This document shows positions 1 through 9,734 of a stretch of DNA of 64,000 nt, piece after piece (the stretch's first letter is position 1; each line of letters opens with the position of its first letter). The notes under the pieces were generated by a model. That model had not been told where the DNA came from and made no database searches. It saw nothing but the letters and a program-made list of their open reading frames with translations. The stretch is taken from contig CBDFGC010000006.1 in assembly GCA_965246935.1 (NCBI GenBank), forward strand, positions 62,001 through 126,000, written 5' to 3'. The position numbers and the translations under genes are program-made. The DNA comes from JAZKFT01 sp965246935. Lineage in GTDB: Bacteria > Bacteroidota > Bacteroidia > Chitinophagales > Chitinophagaceae.

Positions 1-459
1 AATGGCATTTCGCTGTTAATGGATGAACCAGAACGGTTAACTGATGCATGGCGTTATACCAATCCCTATATTAACCTGTTTGCAGGTATACATGGCAAAA
101 GCTTTACGCTTGAAGCAGAAAATACAGGGTACCGGGAACTACCGAATTTTATCGGTATTAAACAAATACCAGTCTATACATCAGAGAAACTTGTAAAAAC
201 GGTTACAAAGGGAGAACCATTCTTTGAGATTGAGATAGAGGGCTATTTAGCGAAAGATAAGATTGACCAGGAAAAATTAAGTGCATTGGTAAGGTTATTA
301 AGAAATCATCCAAGGGCTATAACGGACATGACTTTGCGGTATAATGAAAATCACTTATTAGATGAAAACCACTGGACTTACCAAACCATTTGTATGAGCC
401 TGGTGGTAATACCCAACTTTTTAAACAGGCAGGAAACCACCATTTTAAAAGTAGTGTAA
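1..459 (+). CDS. Hypothetical T6SS-linked protein, 5' end outside window
   Basis: The reading frame is open to the left edge of the window, so the true start lies upstream; the first in-window ATG (position 19) need not be the start. The visible 150 or so residues are soluble, with no signal peptide or membrane segment, and mix beta-like stretches (KGEPFFEIEIEGYLAKD) with a helix (DQEKLSALVRLLRNHP). I do not recognise the family. The stop codon is 2 bases before the start of the Rhs effector gene, so the two are surely co-transcribed. By analogy with the hypothetical gene between vgrG and the nuclease effector at 11.8 kb, an effector-loading adaptor role is possible, but that is inference from position only. 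Confidence 0.75.
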   Translation, partial: NGISLLMDEPERLTDAWRYTNPYINLFAGIHGKSFTLEAENTGYRELPNFIGIKQIPVYTSEKLVKTVTKGEPFFEIEIEGYLAKDKIDQEKLSALVRLLRNHPRAITDMTLRYNENHLLDENHWTYQTICMSLVVIPNFLNRQETTILKVV

Positions 460-461
460 GC

Positions 462-3400
462 ATGTCAAAAAAATACATACCGGAAGGTTCCTGGCTGGCA
501 TGTGATAAAGGTACGTGCCCATCCTCTTTTCGGATAAGCCATAATAACAATACAAAAATTTATGGTTCTAAATTAGCCAGTGAGGCAGACTTGTTGCCCT
601 TTTTTAACATAAAACCGATGGGTTTTTGTTCTGTTTCAAAAATGGCATGCTCGCCTGTAGTATTCAAATGGGACGATCCGCAGGAAGGTGTTAGGGTAAA
701 TAATTACCGGTTGTTAAAGGAAGACTCAACTTGCAAATGCCTGCTTGGAGGCACCATAAAAATATATTTTGACAGAGGCTCCGCCGCCGCAGCTTGCGTG
801 GCCGGTGAAATTAAAATGCCTACGGAGTATATTAAGGAAGGTTTTGACTGGATAGCTGAAAAAAATGCAAAACTAAGAGAAGAAAGGGATGCCCTGCTGC
901 CGGATTGGATGAAAAGCGTAACGCATGTTACCGACTGGATGGAAGACTTTAGCGTTGGCCTGGCAGAAGGTGCTATAAATGGGGTAGTGGGAATGGGAGA
1001 AGGTATTTACCAGATTGCTCAGGATCCTGTAGGTACTGCAGAAGCAATTGGTGGCATGGTGGGCGATGGATATACGGCTGCAAAAGAAGGATTAACCAAT
1101 GCAATGGAGTGGGGAAGTAAGGGCGATAACTGGAACAATGCCTACAATTCCACTAAAACCTGGGTTTCTAATAGTGAAAACTGGAAGGGAGCCGCAAATA
1201 GCGCCTGGGAAAGTACCAAAGAGGCAGGCGACTGGGTAGCGAAGAACCCGCGTACCATTGGCACAACTGTAGGGCAATTTATACCGGATGTGGTTGCGGC
1301 TGTTTATACAGCCGGTGGCTCCGAAGCACTCACCGCAGCAAAGCTGGCAGCAAAAGAAGCTGCAAGATTAGCAGAGGAAGCTGCCGCCAGGCAACTGGAA
1401 AAAGCAGCAGCGAAGAAGCTTTTAGAAGAAGAAGCCGCCAGGCTCGGCACAAAATTGATTGCCAGGGAAGGGGAAGAAGTAGTGGGAAAAGTAGTAGTGA
1501 AGAGCGAAGCAGAGTTGGCGGAAGAGGCGGCGACTAAAGCAGCGAAAGAAGTTGAAGATTTGCCATGTAGCAAGAAGTCTGAGGAAGGTCTTTGTAAACT
1601 GGATCGTGAACCGGTAGACCTTATTTCCGGGAGGGTTACTTATGATTATACTGATTTTGAACTGCCCGGGCCAATACCCATACGCTGGAAACGGGTGTGG
1701 GACAGCGATTCCGGCTTGAAAGGGTCACTTGGTTTCGCTACCCATCTTTGTTACACCAGGTATGTCCGGTTAATAAATAAAGAGGAAGTAATAGCGATAC
1801 TTTTAGCAGATGGCCGTCCGGCAGTTTGCCCCCTTCTGATGCCTGGTGAGTTGTTTTACCATCCACAGGAAAACTTCACCATCAGCCGTAAACAAAATGG
1901 TCATTTTTTGCTGGAGGCACACAAAGAAAATTTGTACTATCATTTTAATCATGAGGTTAGCACTGATTTATACATGCTATCACTGATTGAAGACTACAGT
2001 GGCTTCAGGGTACAGCTTCATTACGCAGGCAAGCATTTATCAGGTATTACAGATAGTATAAACAGGCAGTTACTCTTTAATCTGAACCAGAAAGGTTGCA
2101 TTACCGAAGTAGAACTAATTCACAAAGGGCAAAGAGAAACGTTGATGCGTTATGATTACAATTTGGAAGGTGACCTTATCCGCATTACTGATGCTCTGGG
2201 TCAACACACAACTATAGCGTTTAACAATCATTTAATGACCAGCAAAACAGACCGTAATGGTCAAACTTTTTACTGGGAATATGACAATCAAAAAAGATGT
2301 GTTCATACCGGTGGCACAGACGGTACATTGGAAGGATGGATTGAATACCATAAAGGCTTTAACGTAGTTATTAATAGCCTCAAAGAAACCACTACTTATT
2401 ATTATAATGAGGACAATCTTTGCGTACAGGAAACGGATGATTATGGAAATAACAAGTTTACTGAATATACCCAATCAGGCCAGCTATACCGGGAAACAGA
2501 CGAAGAAGGAATAACAAAAAGCTACACGTATGATAAGTATGACAGGCTGAAAGAAGTGGTAAATGCTGACGGTACAAAAACCAAGTACAGCTATAACGAC
2601 CATCATCAGCTAATAATGATCACTTATCCTGATGCCGCTGTGCAAACTTATGTGTATGATAAGCAGAAGCGTATAAAAGGTGTTACCTATCCTAACGGCA
2701 ATGCATCTTCCTACGAATACAACGATAACGGCCTACTTGGCCAGGTTACGGCAAAAGGAGGAATAGAAACATTGCTGGAATATGACAACGATGCAAATCT
2801 TACAAAAGTGACTTTCCCTGATAGCAGTTTCACCATCTGGAGGTATGACAGTAAAGGAAGATGTTTGGAAAGTGTAAATACCGAAGGACAGCGCAGGCAG
2901 TTTACTTATGATGAATTAAACAGGGTTAAAAGTATCTACCAGCCTGATGGAAATACAGTGCGGTTAAAATACAATGCCTACGAAGACATAACAGAAGCTT
3001 CGGATAAGCTTGGCAGTGTGCAATTTGAGTACACCACATTAGGCCTCGTAAAAAAGAGAAAGCAAAACAATACAGAACTGAAGTTTAATTATGATACGGA
3101 ACAGCGGCTGAATTACATAACCAATGAAGCAGGAAAAATATACCGTTTCGGCTATAACAAAAGAGGCGAGATAACCAGGGAAGTAGGTTTTGATGATCTG
3201 GAAAGAGGTTACGAAAGAGATAAGGCCGGTAAAATCATTAAAACGAAAAGGCCGGGCGGAAGAAGTAATGAATATGAGTATGATGCCAATGGAAGAATTA
3301 TTCGCACGGAATACCACGATGGCACATGGGAGATTTTTAATTATGATAAGAGCGGCAACCTGAAAGAAGCAGGAAATGCATTTTCATCGGTATGCTTTAA

Positions 3401-4967
3401 GCGTAATAGTCTTGGGTTGGTAGAAGAAGAAATACAGGATGGGTACACAAGCTATCGTGTTCAAAGTAAATATGACCTGTTTGGCAACAGAACCGGCATA
3501 CAATCAAGCCTTGGCGCTAATATTGAGCAGGAAAGGGATAAAGCAGGCAATGTAACAAAGCTTCAGGCAAAAATAGATGAGATGGTATGGGAAGCACAAA
3601 TGAAATACAACAGGGCCGGTCAGGAAATAGAAAAATTATTGCCGGGTAACATCCTTAGCCAATGGCAGTACGATTATGCGGGCAGGCCCCTAAAGCATGC
3701 GGTAAAAAAAGGTGGGCAATACCTGCGCTCAAAGGAGTATCATTGGAAAGTAGATGACCGGCTGACCAGTATTTTTGATGCTTTAAATCAAAGCAGCACC
3801 AGATTTAGGTACGATGATTTTAGCAACCTTATATGGGTACAATATGCCGATAATAGCATTATTCACAGAAGTGCTGATGCTACGGGCAACCTGTATGAAA
3901 CGGCTGATAAAAGTGACCGACAATATGGCGCTGGCGGAAAGCTGTTGGAAACCAAAAGGCATTTATACAAATACGATGAAGAAGGAAATTTAATCAGCAA
4001 GACAGATAAGCAAACACTTAACAAATGGCACTATGAATGGTATGCAAATGGCATGCTGAAACAGGTTGTGAAACCCGATGGTAAGGAGGTAACCTTTAAG
4101 TACGACGCCTTAGGCAGGCGAATTGAAAAATGTTTTGATCGAATTATTACCCGATGGATATGGGATCATAATATACCATTACATGAATGGCAATATCCGG
4201 AATCAAAGAAACCGGAACCTGTTATAAATGAATCAGGTAAGGTAACTTACAACACACCGGAACCAACAAACCAGCTTACTACCTGGATATTTGATGCAGA
4301 TAGCTTTCGGCCTGCGGCTAAGATTATAAATGGACAAACACACAGCATCATTTGCGATTATCTCGGCACCCCGCAAGAGATGTATAATGAGCAGGGAACA
4401 AAAGTATGGGAAGGTGTGCTGGATATCTATGGCAGAATGGTAACTTTGAAAGGTAACAGAACCGATTGCCCGTTTCGGTATCAAGGGCAATATGAGGATG
4501 AGGAAACAGGACTTTATTATAACAGGTACAGATACTATACTCCTCAAGACGGGCTGTATATAAGTCAAGATCCTATTAGCTTGCAGGGTGGAATAGCTTT
4601 GTATAGATATGTACATGATCCTAATGGATGGATTGATATGTTTGGATTAAATGCAACTCCGGAAACAGCTGCACAGTTTGAACAAAGAATATCAAGAATG
4701 ACCCCGGATGAAAGAGTTCATGCAGTACGAGGGAAAATGGATAAAGTAGCAAAGAGAAATGGTTGGGAAAAAGACACTAAACTTTCTAAGATGAATGGTA
4801 GGGATGTTTATGCTGACCCTAATGGCAATTTCCATTCTGTAGATACACAACACGGCAGGTTTGAGAGACTTAATGGAAGAGGTGAACATTTAGGAGAATA
4901 TAATATTGATGGAGTTAACACAAAAGGACCGGATACATCCGGAAGACATAATATAAGATGTGGTTAA
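462..4967 (+). CDS. Rhs polymorphic toxin: PAAR-like N-terminus, colicin-E3-type rRNase C-terminus
   Basis: About 1,501 residues. I chose ATG 462 because it begins the DUF4280 (PAAR-like) domain (MSKKYIPEGSWLACDKGTCP) and follows the upstream stop by 2 bases; the frame is open further upstream. Residues 1-125 are the Cys-rich PAAR-like spike tip. Then comes an Ala/Glu-rich helical stretch (about 270-400), then many YD repeats typical of Rhs shells, ending with the core motif DPNGWIDMFGLN near residue 1395. The last 104 residues are the toxin. They carry DTQHGRFE, GEHLGEYN and KGPD..GRHNI, matching the cytotoxic domain of colicin E3. The E3 catalytic Asp, His, Glu and Arg map to D1461, H1464, E1468 and R1495. 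The family cleaves 16S rRNA in the decoding site. Delivery would be on the VgrG tip of the T6SS in this window. Confidence 0.93.
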   Translation: MSKKYIPEGSWLACDKGTCPSSFRISHNNNTKIYGSKLASEADLLPFFNIKPMGFCSVSKMACSPVVFKWDDPQEGVRVNNYRLLKEDSTCKCLLGGTIKIYFDRGSAAAACVAGEIKMPTEYIKEGFDWIAEKNAKLREERDALLPDWMKSVTHVTDWMEDFSVGLAEGAINGVVGMGEGIYQIAQDPVGTAEAIGGMVGDGYTAAKEGLTNAMEWGSKGDNWNNAYNSTKTWVSNSENWKGAANSAWESTKEAGDWVAKNPRTIGTTVGQFIPDVVAAVYTAGGSEALTAAKLAAKEAARLAEEAAARQLEKAAAKKLLEEEAARLGTKLIAREGEEVVGKVVVKSEAELAEEAATKAAKEVEDLPCSKKSEEGLCKLDREPVDLISGRVTYDYTDFELPGPIPIRWKRVWDSDSGLKGSLGFATHLCYTRYVRLINKEEVIAILLADGRPAVCPLLMPGELFYHPQENFTISRKQNGHFLLEAHKENLYYHFNHEVSTDLYMLSLIEDYSGFRVQLHYAGKHLSGITDSINRQLLFNLNQKGCITEVELIHKGQRETLMRYDYNLEGDLIRITDALGQHTTIAFNNHLMTSKTDRNGQTFYWEYDNQKRCVHTGGTDGTLEGWIEYHKGFNVVINSLKETTTYYYNEDNLCVQETDDYGNNKFTEYTQSGQLYRETDEEGITKSYTYDKYDRLKEVVNADGTKTKYSYNDHHQLIMITYPDAAVQTYVYDKQKRIKGVTYPNGNASSYEYNDNGLLGQVTAKGGIETLLEYDNDANLTKVTFPDSSFTIWRYDSKGRCLESVNTEGQRRQFTYDELNRVKSIYQPDGNTVRLKYNAYEDITEASDKLGSVQFEYTTLGLVKKRKQNNTELKFNYDTEQRLNYITNEAGKIYRFGYNKRGEITREVGFDDLERGYERDKAGKIIKTKRPGGRSNEYEYDANGRIIRTEYHDGTWEIFNYDKSGNLKEAGNAFSSVCFKRNSLGLVEEEIQDGYTSYRVQSKYDLFGNRTGIQSSLGANIEQERDKAGNVTKLQAKIDEMVWEAQMKYNRAGQEIEKLLPGNILSQWQYDYAGRPLKHAVKKGGQYLRSKEYHWKVDDRLTSIFDALNQSSTRFRYDDFSNLIWVQYADNSIIHRSADATGNLYETADKSDRQYGAGGKLLETKRHLYKYDEEGNLISKTDKQTLNKWHYEWYANGMLKQVVKPDGKEVTFKYDALGRRIEKCFDRIITRWIWDHNIPLHEWQYPESKKPEPVINESGKVTYNTPEPTNQLTTWIFDADSFRPAAKIINGQTHSIICDYLGTPQEMYNEQGTKVWEGVLDIYGRMVTLKGNRTDCPFRYQGQYEDEETGLYYNRYRYYTPQDGLYISQDPISLQGGIALYRYVHDPNGWIDMFGLNATPETAAQFEQRISRMTPDERVHAVRGKMDKVAKRNGWEKDTKLSKMNGRDVYADPNGNFHSVDTQHGRFERLNGRGEHLGEYNIDGVNTKGPDTSGRHNIRCG

Positions 4968-4968
4968 A

Positions 4969-5304
4969 ATGAATACAATCACTAGATTATCCGAATATAG
5001 AAAAAAGCAAATTGAAAGGGGCTGCATATTACGGTGTAAAGGAAATTATCCGTATGAAGAAGTCGTAGATTTTCTGATTTGCGAGTCTTTTTTGTTAACC
5101 GAAGAGGGGTATAGGCTAGTTGTATCTTCCGGATATAAAGCTGGTTTAACTTTATGTATATTACCAAAGGATTCTATACCTGTTGGATATAGTTTTGGCT
5201 TAGATAAAAATTGGCTACAAAGCAATTGGAATAAATGGTGTTATGAATGTTCTATAACCGATGTTTGGGTAATTGAAAATTATATTCCTGTATGGCCAAT
5301 ATGA
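4969..5304 (+). CDS. Imm45-like immunity protein for the Rhs toxin
   Basis: A 111-residue cytoplasmic protein that starts one base after the Rhs stop (a GTG at 4960 would overlap it). It has the pattern I associate with the Imm45 immunity family: an N-terminal RG..LR..G.YPYEEVVDF block, a central SSGYKAGLTL motif, an LP element and a C-terminal NW.KW.Y...I.DVW block. Position directly behind a toxin tip fits a cognate antidote that binds and neutralises the E3-like rRNase. It bears no resemblance to colicin E3 immunity protein Im3, so inhibition probably uses a different surface. The family name is from memory of the motif. The immunity role is well supported by context, untested by experiment. 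Confidence 0.8.
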   Translation: MNTITRLSEYRKKQIERGCILRCKGNYPYEEVVDFLICESFLLTEEGYRLVVSSGYKAGLTLCILPKDSIPVGYSFGLDKNWLQSNWNKWCYECSITDVWVIENYIPVWPI

Positions 5305-5483
5305 TAGTTGCTTTTCGTTATTATAAGAAGGTACTTTAATGTTAAGATGTAAAGCCAATAGTTGTTACAGTTTAGTATTAGAATTAAAGTTTGTCTGTGT
5401 TTATGTGCTATTGTGTGCTATTGAGTTATGGAAAAGCAGACTAATGAGAAATTAAATAGACTATCATAGAATTATTAAAAACC

Positions 5484-6185
5484 ATGATTTACTTTAAATG
5501 TATGCCATCAAATAATAATGTTTATATACCGCTGTTAAACAATTCACCTTTTTCAGCAAATTCTATCATCGGAATTGTTGATCAATATGTTAATCCAATA
5601 CAAACACTAAGCGTATCCATTTTGGATATAGGAAATAGCTGTAGTGTATTTGGTGTGCCAATCGTTAAGGTTACAATTGTTAGTGATTTGGGTAAAACGT
5701 TTATTAAATCTTGGGAACAAGGGCCAAATGGTAATGGCCAGCCGGCTTTAAAAGTTTACGACGATGCTGATCAAAAATACAAAGAAGATATTAAAGATCT
5801 GACAGGAAGGCCAAAAGGCTTTTGGACAATCGGTTATGGTCACTTACTACTTCCGGGAGAAAACTTTGACAAAGGCATTACATCTCTAGAGGCTGAACAA
5901 TTATTCGAAAATGATTTAAAAAAGAAATCACTTGATATCATTAGCCACAACGTTACAGCAATCCTCAACCAACAACAATTCGATGCACTGGCAAGTTATG
6001 TATTTAATACCGGCTCTTTGAAAGGAACAAAATTATTAACGAACATCAACAATAATAATTTTGAGGCTGCTGTAAAAGAAATGGACATTACTACATCCGG
6101 TGGTAAAGTCATGCGGGGACTTGTCATAAGAAGGCAGAACGAGCAGGATATGTGGTTAAAAGGAATATATGAAAATCATAAGTAA
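5484..6185 (+). CDS. GH24 (T4-lysozyme-like) muramidase, candidate T6SS effector
   Basis: 233 residues. The C-terminal 165 residues are a phage-type lysozyme of family GH24, which cleaves the MurNAc-GlcNAc bond of peptidoglycan. Visible hallmarks are the catalytic Glu78 in KSWEQG, Asp93/94 in VYDDAD, and FWTIGYGH (Thr115, His120), matching the E-D-T triad of T4 lysozyme. The first 65 residues are an unrecognised beta-rich extension without a signal peptide or membrane helix, so export would need another route such as the T6SS. It sits between the Rhs/immunity pair and tssB. No immunity-sized open frame follows in the next 590 bases. It could therefore be a wall-remodelling enzyme for apparatus assembly, or a toxin whose antidote is encoded elsewhere. 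Confidence 0.85.
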   Translation: MIYFKCMPSNNNVYIPLLNNSPFSANSIIGIVDQYVNPIQTLSVSILDIGNSCSVFGVPIVKVTIVSDLGKTFIKSWEQGPNGNGQPALKVYDDADQKYKEDIKDLTGRPKGFWTIGYGHLLLPGENFDKGITSLEAEQLFENDLKKKSLDIISHNVTAILNQQQFDALASYVFNTGSLKGTKLLTNINNNNFEAAVKEMDITTSGGKVMRGLVIRRQNEQDMWLKGIYENHK

Positions 6186-6772
6186 AAGTCAATCACAGCA
6201 ATAAATAGCTTATTTAAAATTATAAAATCTCTTTTGTCGAAAACAATCGTTTATCAATATCCTAAACTGGTAAAGTAAGTGCAAACAGACAATGTGCGGA
6301 TGGCATTACTCACGTATATCTATCCGCTTCAATAGCTGTACATAACAACTACCTGATGCCGATACCCCGCATAGTAGGGAAGATTCTTGTCGACGGGCTT
6401 ACACTAATTACTAAATGATTGCTTTGACAGGACAAATATTAGACAATAAATAGGTAATTGTTTTGTAGTTCGGCACAGCGAATCTTAGGGCTAAATAATA
6501 GAAAAATTGCCTAAACCATCAGGAGCGCCATAAGGAGTTTGAACTGGTTGAATTCGTTGGTTAAACCAGGATACGATTTTTCAGCCAGTCAAATTCAGAT
6601 GCTCATTTCAATATACTGCAAACAGCAAAACACCTCATTGTCACACCATTATAAAAATTTAATGTTTTAAATTCACAACTTATCCACGTCTTGGCACAGT
6701 TTGTGAGTTTATTATAATGTGTTTATACGAAGAGTTTATCTACTTTTACGAAAATACCTAAATCGAAAACAG
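6186..6772 (+). other. Gene-free spacer upstream of tssB
   Basis: About 590 bases, AT-rich, without a convincing reading frame on either strand. The last 60 bases are very AT-rich and presumably hold the tssB promoter, but no unambiguous Bacteroidota promoter pair can be picked. Nothing else is recognisable; it may be decayed coding DNA. Confidence 0.5.
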
Positions 6773-7225
6773 ATGCCACTTGAACCCTATGGTATAGGCG
6801 GAACCGAAGTAAAAACGGATGCATTTGAAGCGTTCGCAGATATACCTCAAAACAGAGTACTAATAGCTGAAAAACTTACCTATGATACACCGGTAAAACC
6901 GGTTGTAGTGGAAGGACTCACAGATGTAGGAAAAGTGTTTGAACAATTTCAGCCTAAGGTAGAAATGGAGTTTGAAACGGAGGAAGGTACATTACGCCGT
7001 GAAACCCTACGCTTTAAAGGGTTAGAAGATTTTGGAATAAAAGGTATTACTGCTCAAAGTGATTATCTTACAGAGTTGAACATGAAGCAAATACAATATC
7101 AGAAAATTGTAAAGCAGCTCAAAACGAATAAAATGCTGAAGCAGGCACTGGACAACAAGGAATCTAAAGCTCATTTTCTGAATGCCCTGCATACACTGAT
7201 ACAGGAATTGGACGGAGCTAAATAG
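6773..7225 (+). CDS. tssB: T6SS contractile sheath small subunit TssB (Bacteroidota type)
   Basis: 150 residues from ATG 6773. This start is preferred over the longer frame at 6719 because family members begin with a short YGIGG block (here MPLEPYGIGGTEVK). TssB pairs with TssC to form the cytoplasmic contractile sheath that drives the Hcp tube. Recognisable segments are IPQNRVLIAEKLT, VFEQFQPKVEMEFE and FGIKGITAQSDYLTEL, followed by a C-terminal helix QYQKIVKQLKTNKMLKQAL. The length is normal for the Bacteroidota (subtype iii) family. tssC follows 36 bases downstream in the usual order, so the two should be co-transcribed. Confidence 0.92.
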   Translation: MPLEPYGIGGTEVKTDAFEAFADIPQNRVLIAEKLTYDTPVKPVVVEGLTDVGKVFEQFQPKVEMEFETEEGTLRRETLRFKGLEDFGIKGITAQSDYLTELNMKQIQYQKIVKQLKTNKMLKQALDNKESKAHFLNALHTLIQELDGAK

Positions 7226-7261
7226 TTTTTTACCCTATACTTCACTGAAAACCCTACTTGA

Positions 7262-8650
7262 ATGCCCACCGAAAAAAGTACAGCCCCCGTAGCCGCCCAA
7301 CCAGCCTATAAACCACAGGAATCGGAAGTTCCCTCTATTGACACCAGCCTTGCCGGTCTTACCCGGTACGGGGGATTTGATCTGTTAGAATCCGTAATTG
7401 ATAGTGTACAGAATCTCAACCCCGAACGAAAAGCCCGCAAGAAAATTTTTCTTGAAGAAAATTCGAAGAAAGAGGACCGTCAGGAACTTAAAAAGACCTT
7501 GCAATGGTGGGCGGATATATTAGAGAGTTCGGATGATATTATGGAGATGGTTGGTGTGTGTAATGAGCGTTCGGCTCAGGCAGAAAGCACATTAAAGAAA
7601 AACCTAAAGGCGGCTGTAAAAGAAACAGAACAATTAGAACGCTCTTACCGTTCGGTATCACTGTTTTATAAAAATACGGAGAGTCTTAAAGTTAAAAATG
7701 TTTCCATTATTAATGCAGATCCGGACCAGTTGAAAGACTTGGATAATACCCGGTTTATTGATCATATTCATAATGAACTGGTCAGCAATTACGACAAACT
7801 TGATCTGCGTAATAACTATAGCATTGTTATCCTTCCGGGTTATCTGGGTTCCAACAAAGTAGTGGAAAAATGGGGACGCATTGCAAATGAAAATAAGGTA
7901 ATGCTTGTTACGGATTTTGCGCATTTGGGTTCACCGGACGATGTAATGGAAATGTTTGAAGAGGCTAATCTTACGGGTGGCGATCCTTATCGTAGCAATG
8001 TAATTATGACCTGTAACTGGTTGGTAGGCCGTAGCAAGTTTGAAGAAGTAGGCGAAGAAGAAAATTTATATGTACCTCCATCTTCATCCTTAGGCGGAAA
8101 GATTTATACGACGCTTATGAGCCAGGTGACAGCCGGTAAAAAATATGGTGGTATGAATGAGGTAGATGGTGTAACCTTCGACCTGAAGAAAAGTGAAATT
8201 GCCAGTCTGGAAAAGTTAGGCCTGGTGCCAATGGTAAAGGAGTATGGTAAAGTGATGGCATTTTCTGCAAAGACCCTGTTCAATGGCGATAACCTTGGCC
8301 TGCAGACCTACTCAGTTGTACGGGTGTTTGATTATGTAGCAAAAGTGATGATGGACTTCCTGAACCGTCGTGCTTTTGAAAACTTTAATGCTAATAACCG
8401 TAAGGAATTAAATAGCCAGATTGTAAAATTTTTAGATAGTATTACGGGGCCGACTAAATTAATAGAAAATTTTCATATTGCCCGTTTTGAACAGGATCCG
8501 AATCAAAAAGACAGGGTCTATCTGGATATTCATTTAACACCTTATTTTCCATCAAAAACATTTTTAATTCAACTACAGGGTCAGAAAGGTGATACTCCTC
8601 AGGATGTAGAATGGGCTTCCAGGTACGAACAAACACCACAAAAAAAATAA
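7262..8650 (+). CDS. tssC: T6SS contractile sheath large subunit TssC
   Basis: 462 residues, intact and of normal length. It is the large sheath subunit that interlocks with TssB. The first 30 residues are a disordered, Pro/Ala-rich tail; the sheath domain starts at LTRYGGFDLLESVIDSVQNL. Typical blocks are YSIVILPGYLGSN, VMLVTDFAHLGSPDDV, VIMTCNWLVGRSKFEE and a C-terminal PYFPSKTFLIQLQGQ. It follows tssB closely and precedes the two hcp genes. A diverged, frameshifted fragment of a second tssC lies at 15.8-15.95 kb, which matches residues around 217-266 of this protein. Confidence 0.94.
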   Translation: MPTEKSTAPVAAQPAYKPQESEVPSIDTSLAGLTRYGGFDLLESVIDSVQNLNPERKARKKIFLEENSKKEDRQELKKTLQWWADILESSDDIMEMVGVCNERSAQAESTLKKNLKAAVKETEQLERSYRSVSLFYKNTESLKVKNVSIINADPDQLKDLDNTRFIDHIHNELVSNYDKLDLRNNYSIVILPGYLGSNKVVEKWGRIANENKVMLVTDFAHLGSPDDVMEMFEEANLTGGDPYRSNVIMTCNWLVGRSKFEEVGEEENLYVPPSSSLGGKIYTTLMSQVTAGKKYGGMNEVDGVTFDLKKSEIASLEKLGLVPMVKEYGKVMAFSAKTLFNGDNLGLQTYSVVRVFDYVAKVMMDFLNRRAFENFNANNRKELNSQIVKFLDSITGPTKLIENFHIARFEQDPNQKDRVYLDIHLTPYFPSKTFLIQLQGQKGDTPQDVEWASRYEQTPQKK

Positions 8651-8837
8651 AATAATCGTTATTTGGTTTTGAAATTATGTTTTGAAATTTTCAGATCATT
8701 ACCCTTGTAACAGGTTTATTGCTTAAGTATGTAAATCTATTTTCGGTATCAACAATCTATAGATATCTGATAGGTAATGTCTTATTCCTAAAACCTTTTT
8801 CCCATACTTTTCTTCATTCATTTAAAACGTAAACACA

Positions 8838-9230
8838 ATGGCATTCAAGGCAAAACTAAAAGTAGGCGGCAAGGAATTAAATATTCTTGACTTAGCTTAC
8901 AATTTAAAACAGGAAACGGATGCAACCGGACGTCCATCCTCTATTACCCGTGGTGGTAAAATTACAATGACCACGGAATCAACCGGAGACACCACCCTAT
9001 TCGAGTGGATGTGCAACAATTTTGAGCGTAAAGACGGTACGATCCAGTTTATAAAACGGGATTCGGATGCTACACTGAAAGAGCTGAATTTCAAAGAAGG
9101 CTATCTCATCGAGTATGCCGAAAGTTTTGATTCTACCGGTGAAAATCCTGTAGCAGAGAAATTTACTATTAGTGCCCGTGAGATTTCAATGGGTACCGGC
9201 ACGCACACGAATGAGTGGGTAAAAAACTAA
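8838..9230 (+). CDS. tssD: Hcp-family tube protein TssD, copy 1
   Basis: 130 residues, the Bacteroidota TssD/Hcp family that stacks as hexameric rings to form the inner tube fired by the sheath. It opens with MAFKAKLKVGGKELNILDLA, has the family's DATGRPSSITRGGKITMT block and ends TISAREISMGTGTHTNEWVKN. The 187-base gap after tssC suggests its own promoter; a weak -7 candidate (TATTTTCG) lies at 8739-8746. It is roughly 40% identical by eye to the next gene. Tube proteins are made in large amounts, so separate transcription would make sense. Confidence 0.92.
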   Translation: MAFKAKLKVGGKELNILDLAYNLKQETDATGRPSSITRGGKITMTTESTGDTTLFEWMCNNFERKDGTIQFIKRDSDATLKELNFKEGYLIEYAESFDSTGENPVAEKFTISAREISMGTGTHTNEWVKN

Positions 9231-9344
9231 TGTGACCAGCCGTCACAAAACAGTTGCGTAACGGGTGGTCTCTCAGGCATGTGGGGCTGCCCTTATTTTG
9301 TTTTCACACACTACTTTCTCATGTATACCTAAAAATCTTCTGTC

Positions 9345-9734
9345 ATGTCATTCATTGCAAAGCTGGAGTTAGATGGCGAAGAAGCAAACGTGCTGCACTG
9401 CAGTTTCCGGTTCACCCAGGTCACTGATCCTACTGGCAGGCCATCCTCCATACCGCAGGGCGGATCGGTAAGCCTGACAGTGGAAAGCACCGGCAAGGTT
9501 GATTTATTTGACTGGATGATCAGCCCTACGCAAAAGAAAAGCGGTGCGATTACCTTCTACCGCCGGGATACGATGAGCAAGCTAAAAACGCTTGATTTTA
9601 CGGATGCTCATTGTGTGGACTATCAGGAAGTGTATCAGCATGATGGTGACTTTCCGATGCAAATCAACTTAGTGTTCAGTGCCAAGGTGCTAAAGCTAAA
9701 CGACTCAACTTTTAAAAACAACTGGCCCGGATAA
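9345..9734 (+). CDS. tssD: Hcp-family tube protein TssD, copy 2
   Basis: 129 residues, a paralogue of the preceding gene with the same layout: MSFIAKLELDGEEANVLHCS, DPTGRPSSIPQGGSVSLTVE, DLFDWM and a C-terminal FSAKVLKLNDSTFKNNW. Divergence from copy 1 indicates specialisation rather than a recent duplication: one may be the bulk tube and the other a cap ring or an effector carrier. Base composition is more GC-rich than copy 1 and resembles the 5' part of vgrG downstream, hinting that copy 2 and vgrG travelled together. Confidence 0.92.
   Translation: MSFIAKLELDGEEANVLHCSFRFTQVTDPTGRPSSIPQGGSVSLTVESTGKVDLFDWMISPTQKKSGAITFYRRDTMSKLKTLDFTDAHCVDYQEVYQHDGDFPMQINLVFSAKVLKLNDSTFKNNWPG

Noticed and set aside
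4233..4616. 127-codon antisense frame at the 3' end of the Rhs core
   Set aside because: It overlaps the conserved Rhs core motif region and has no independent support.
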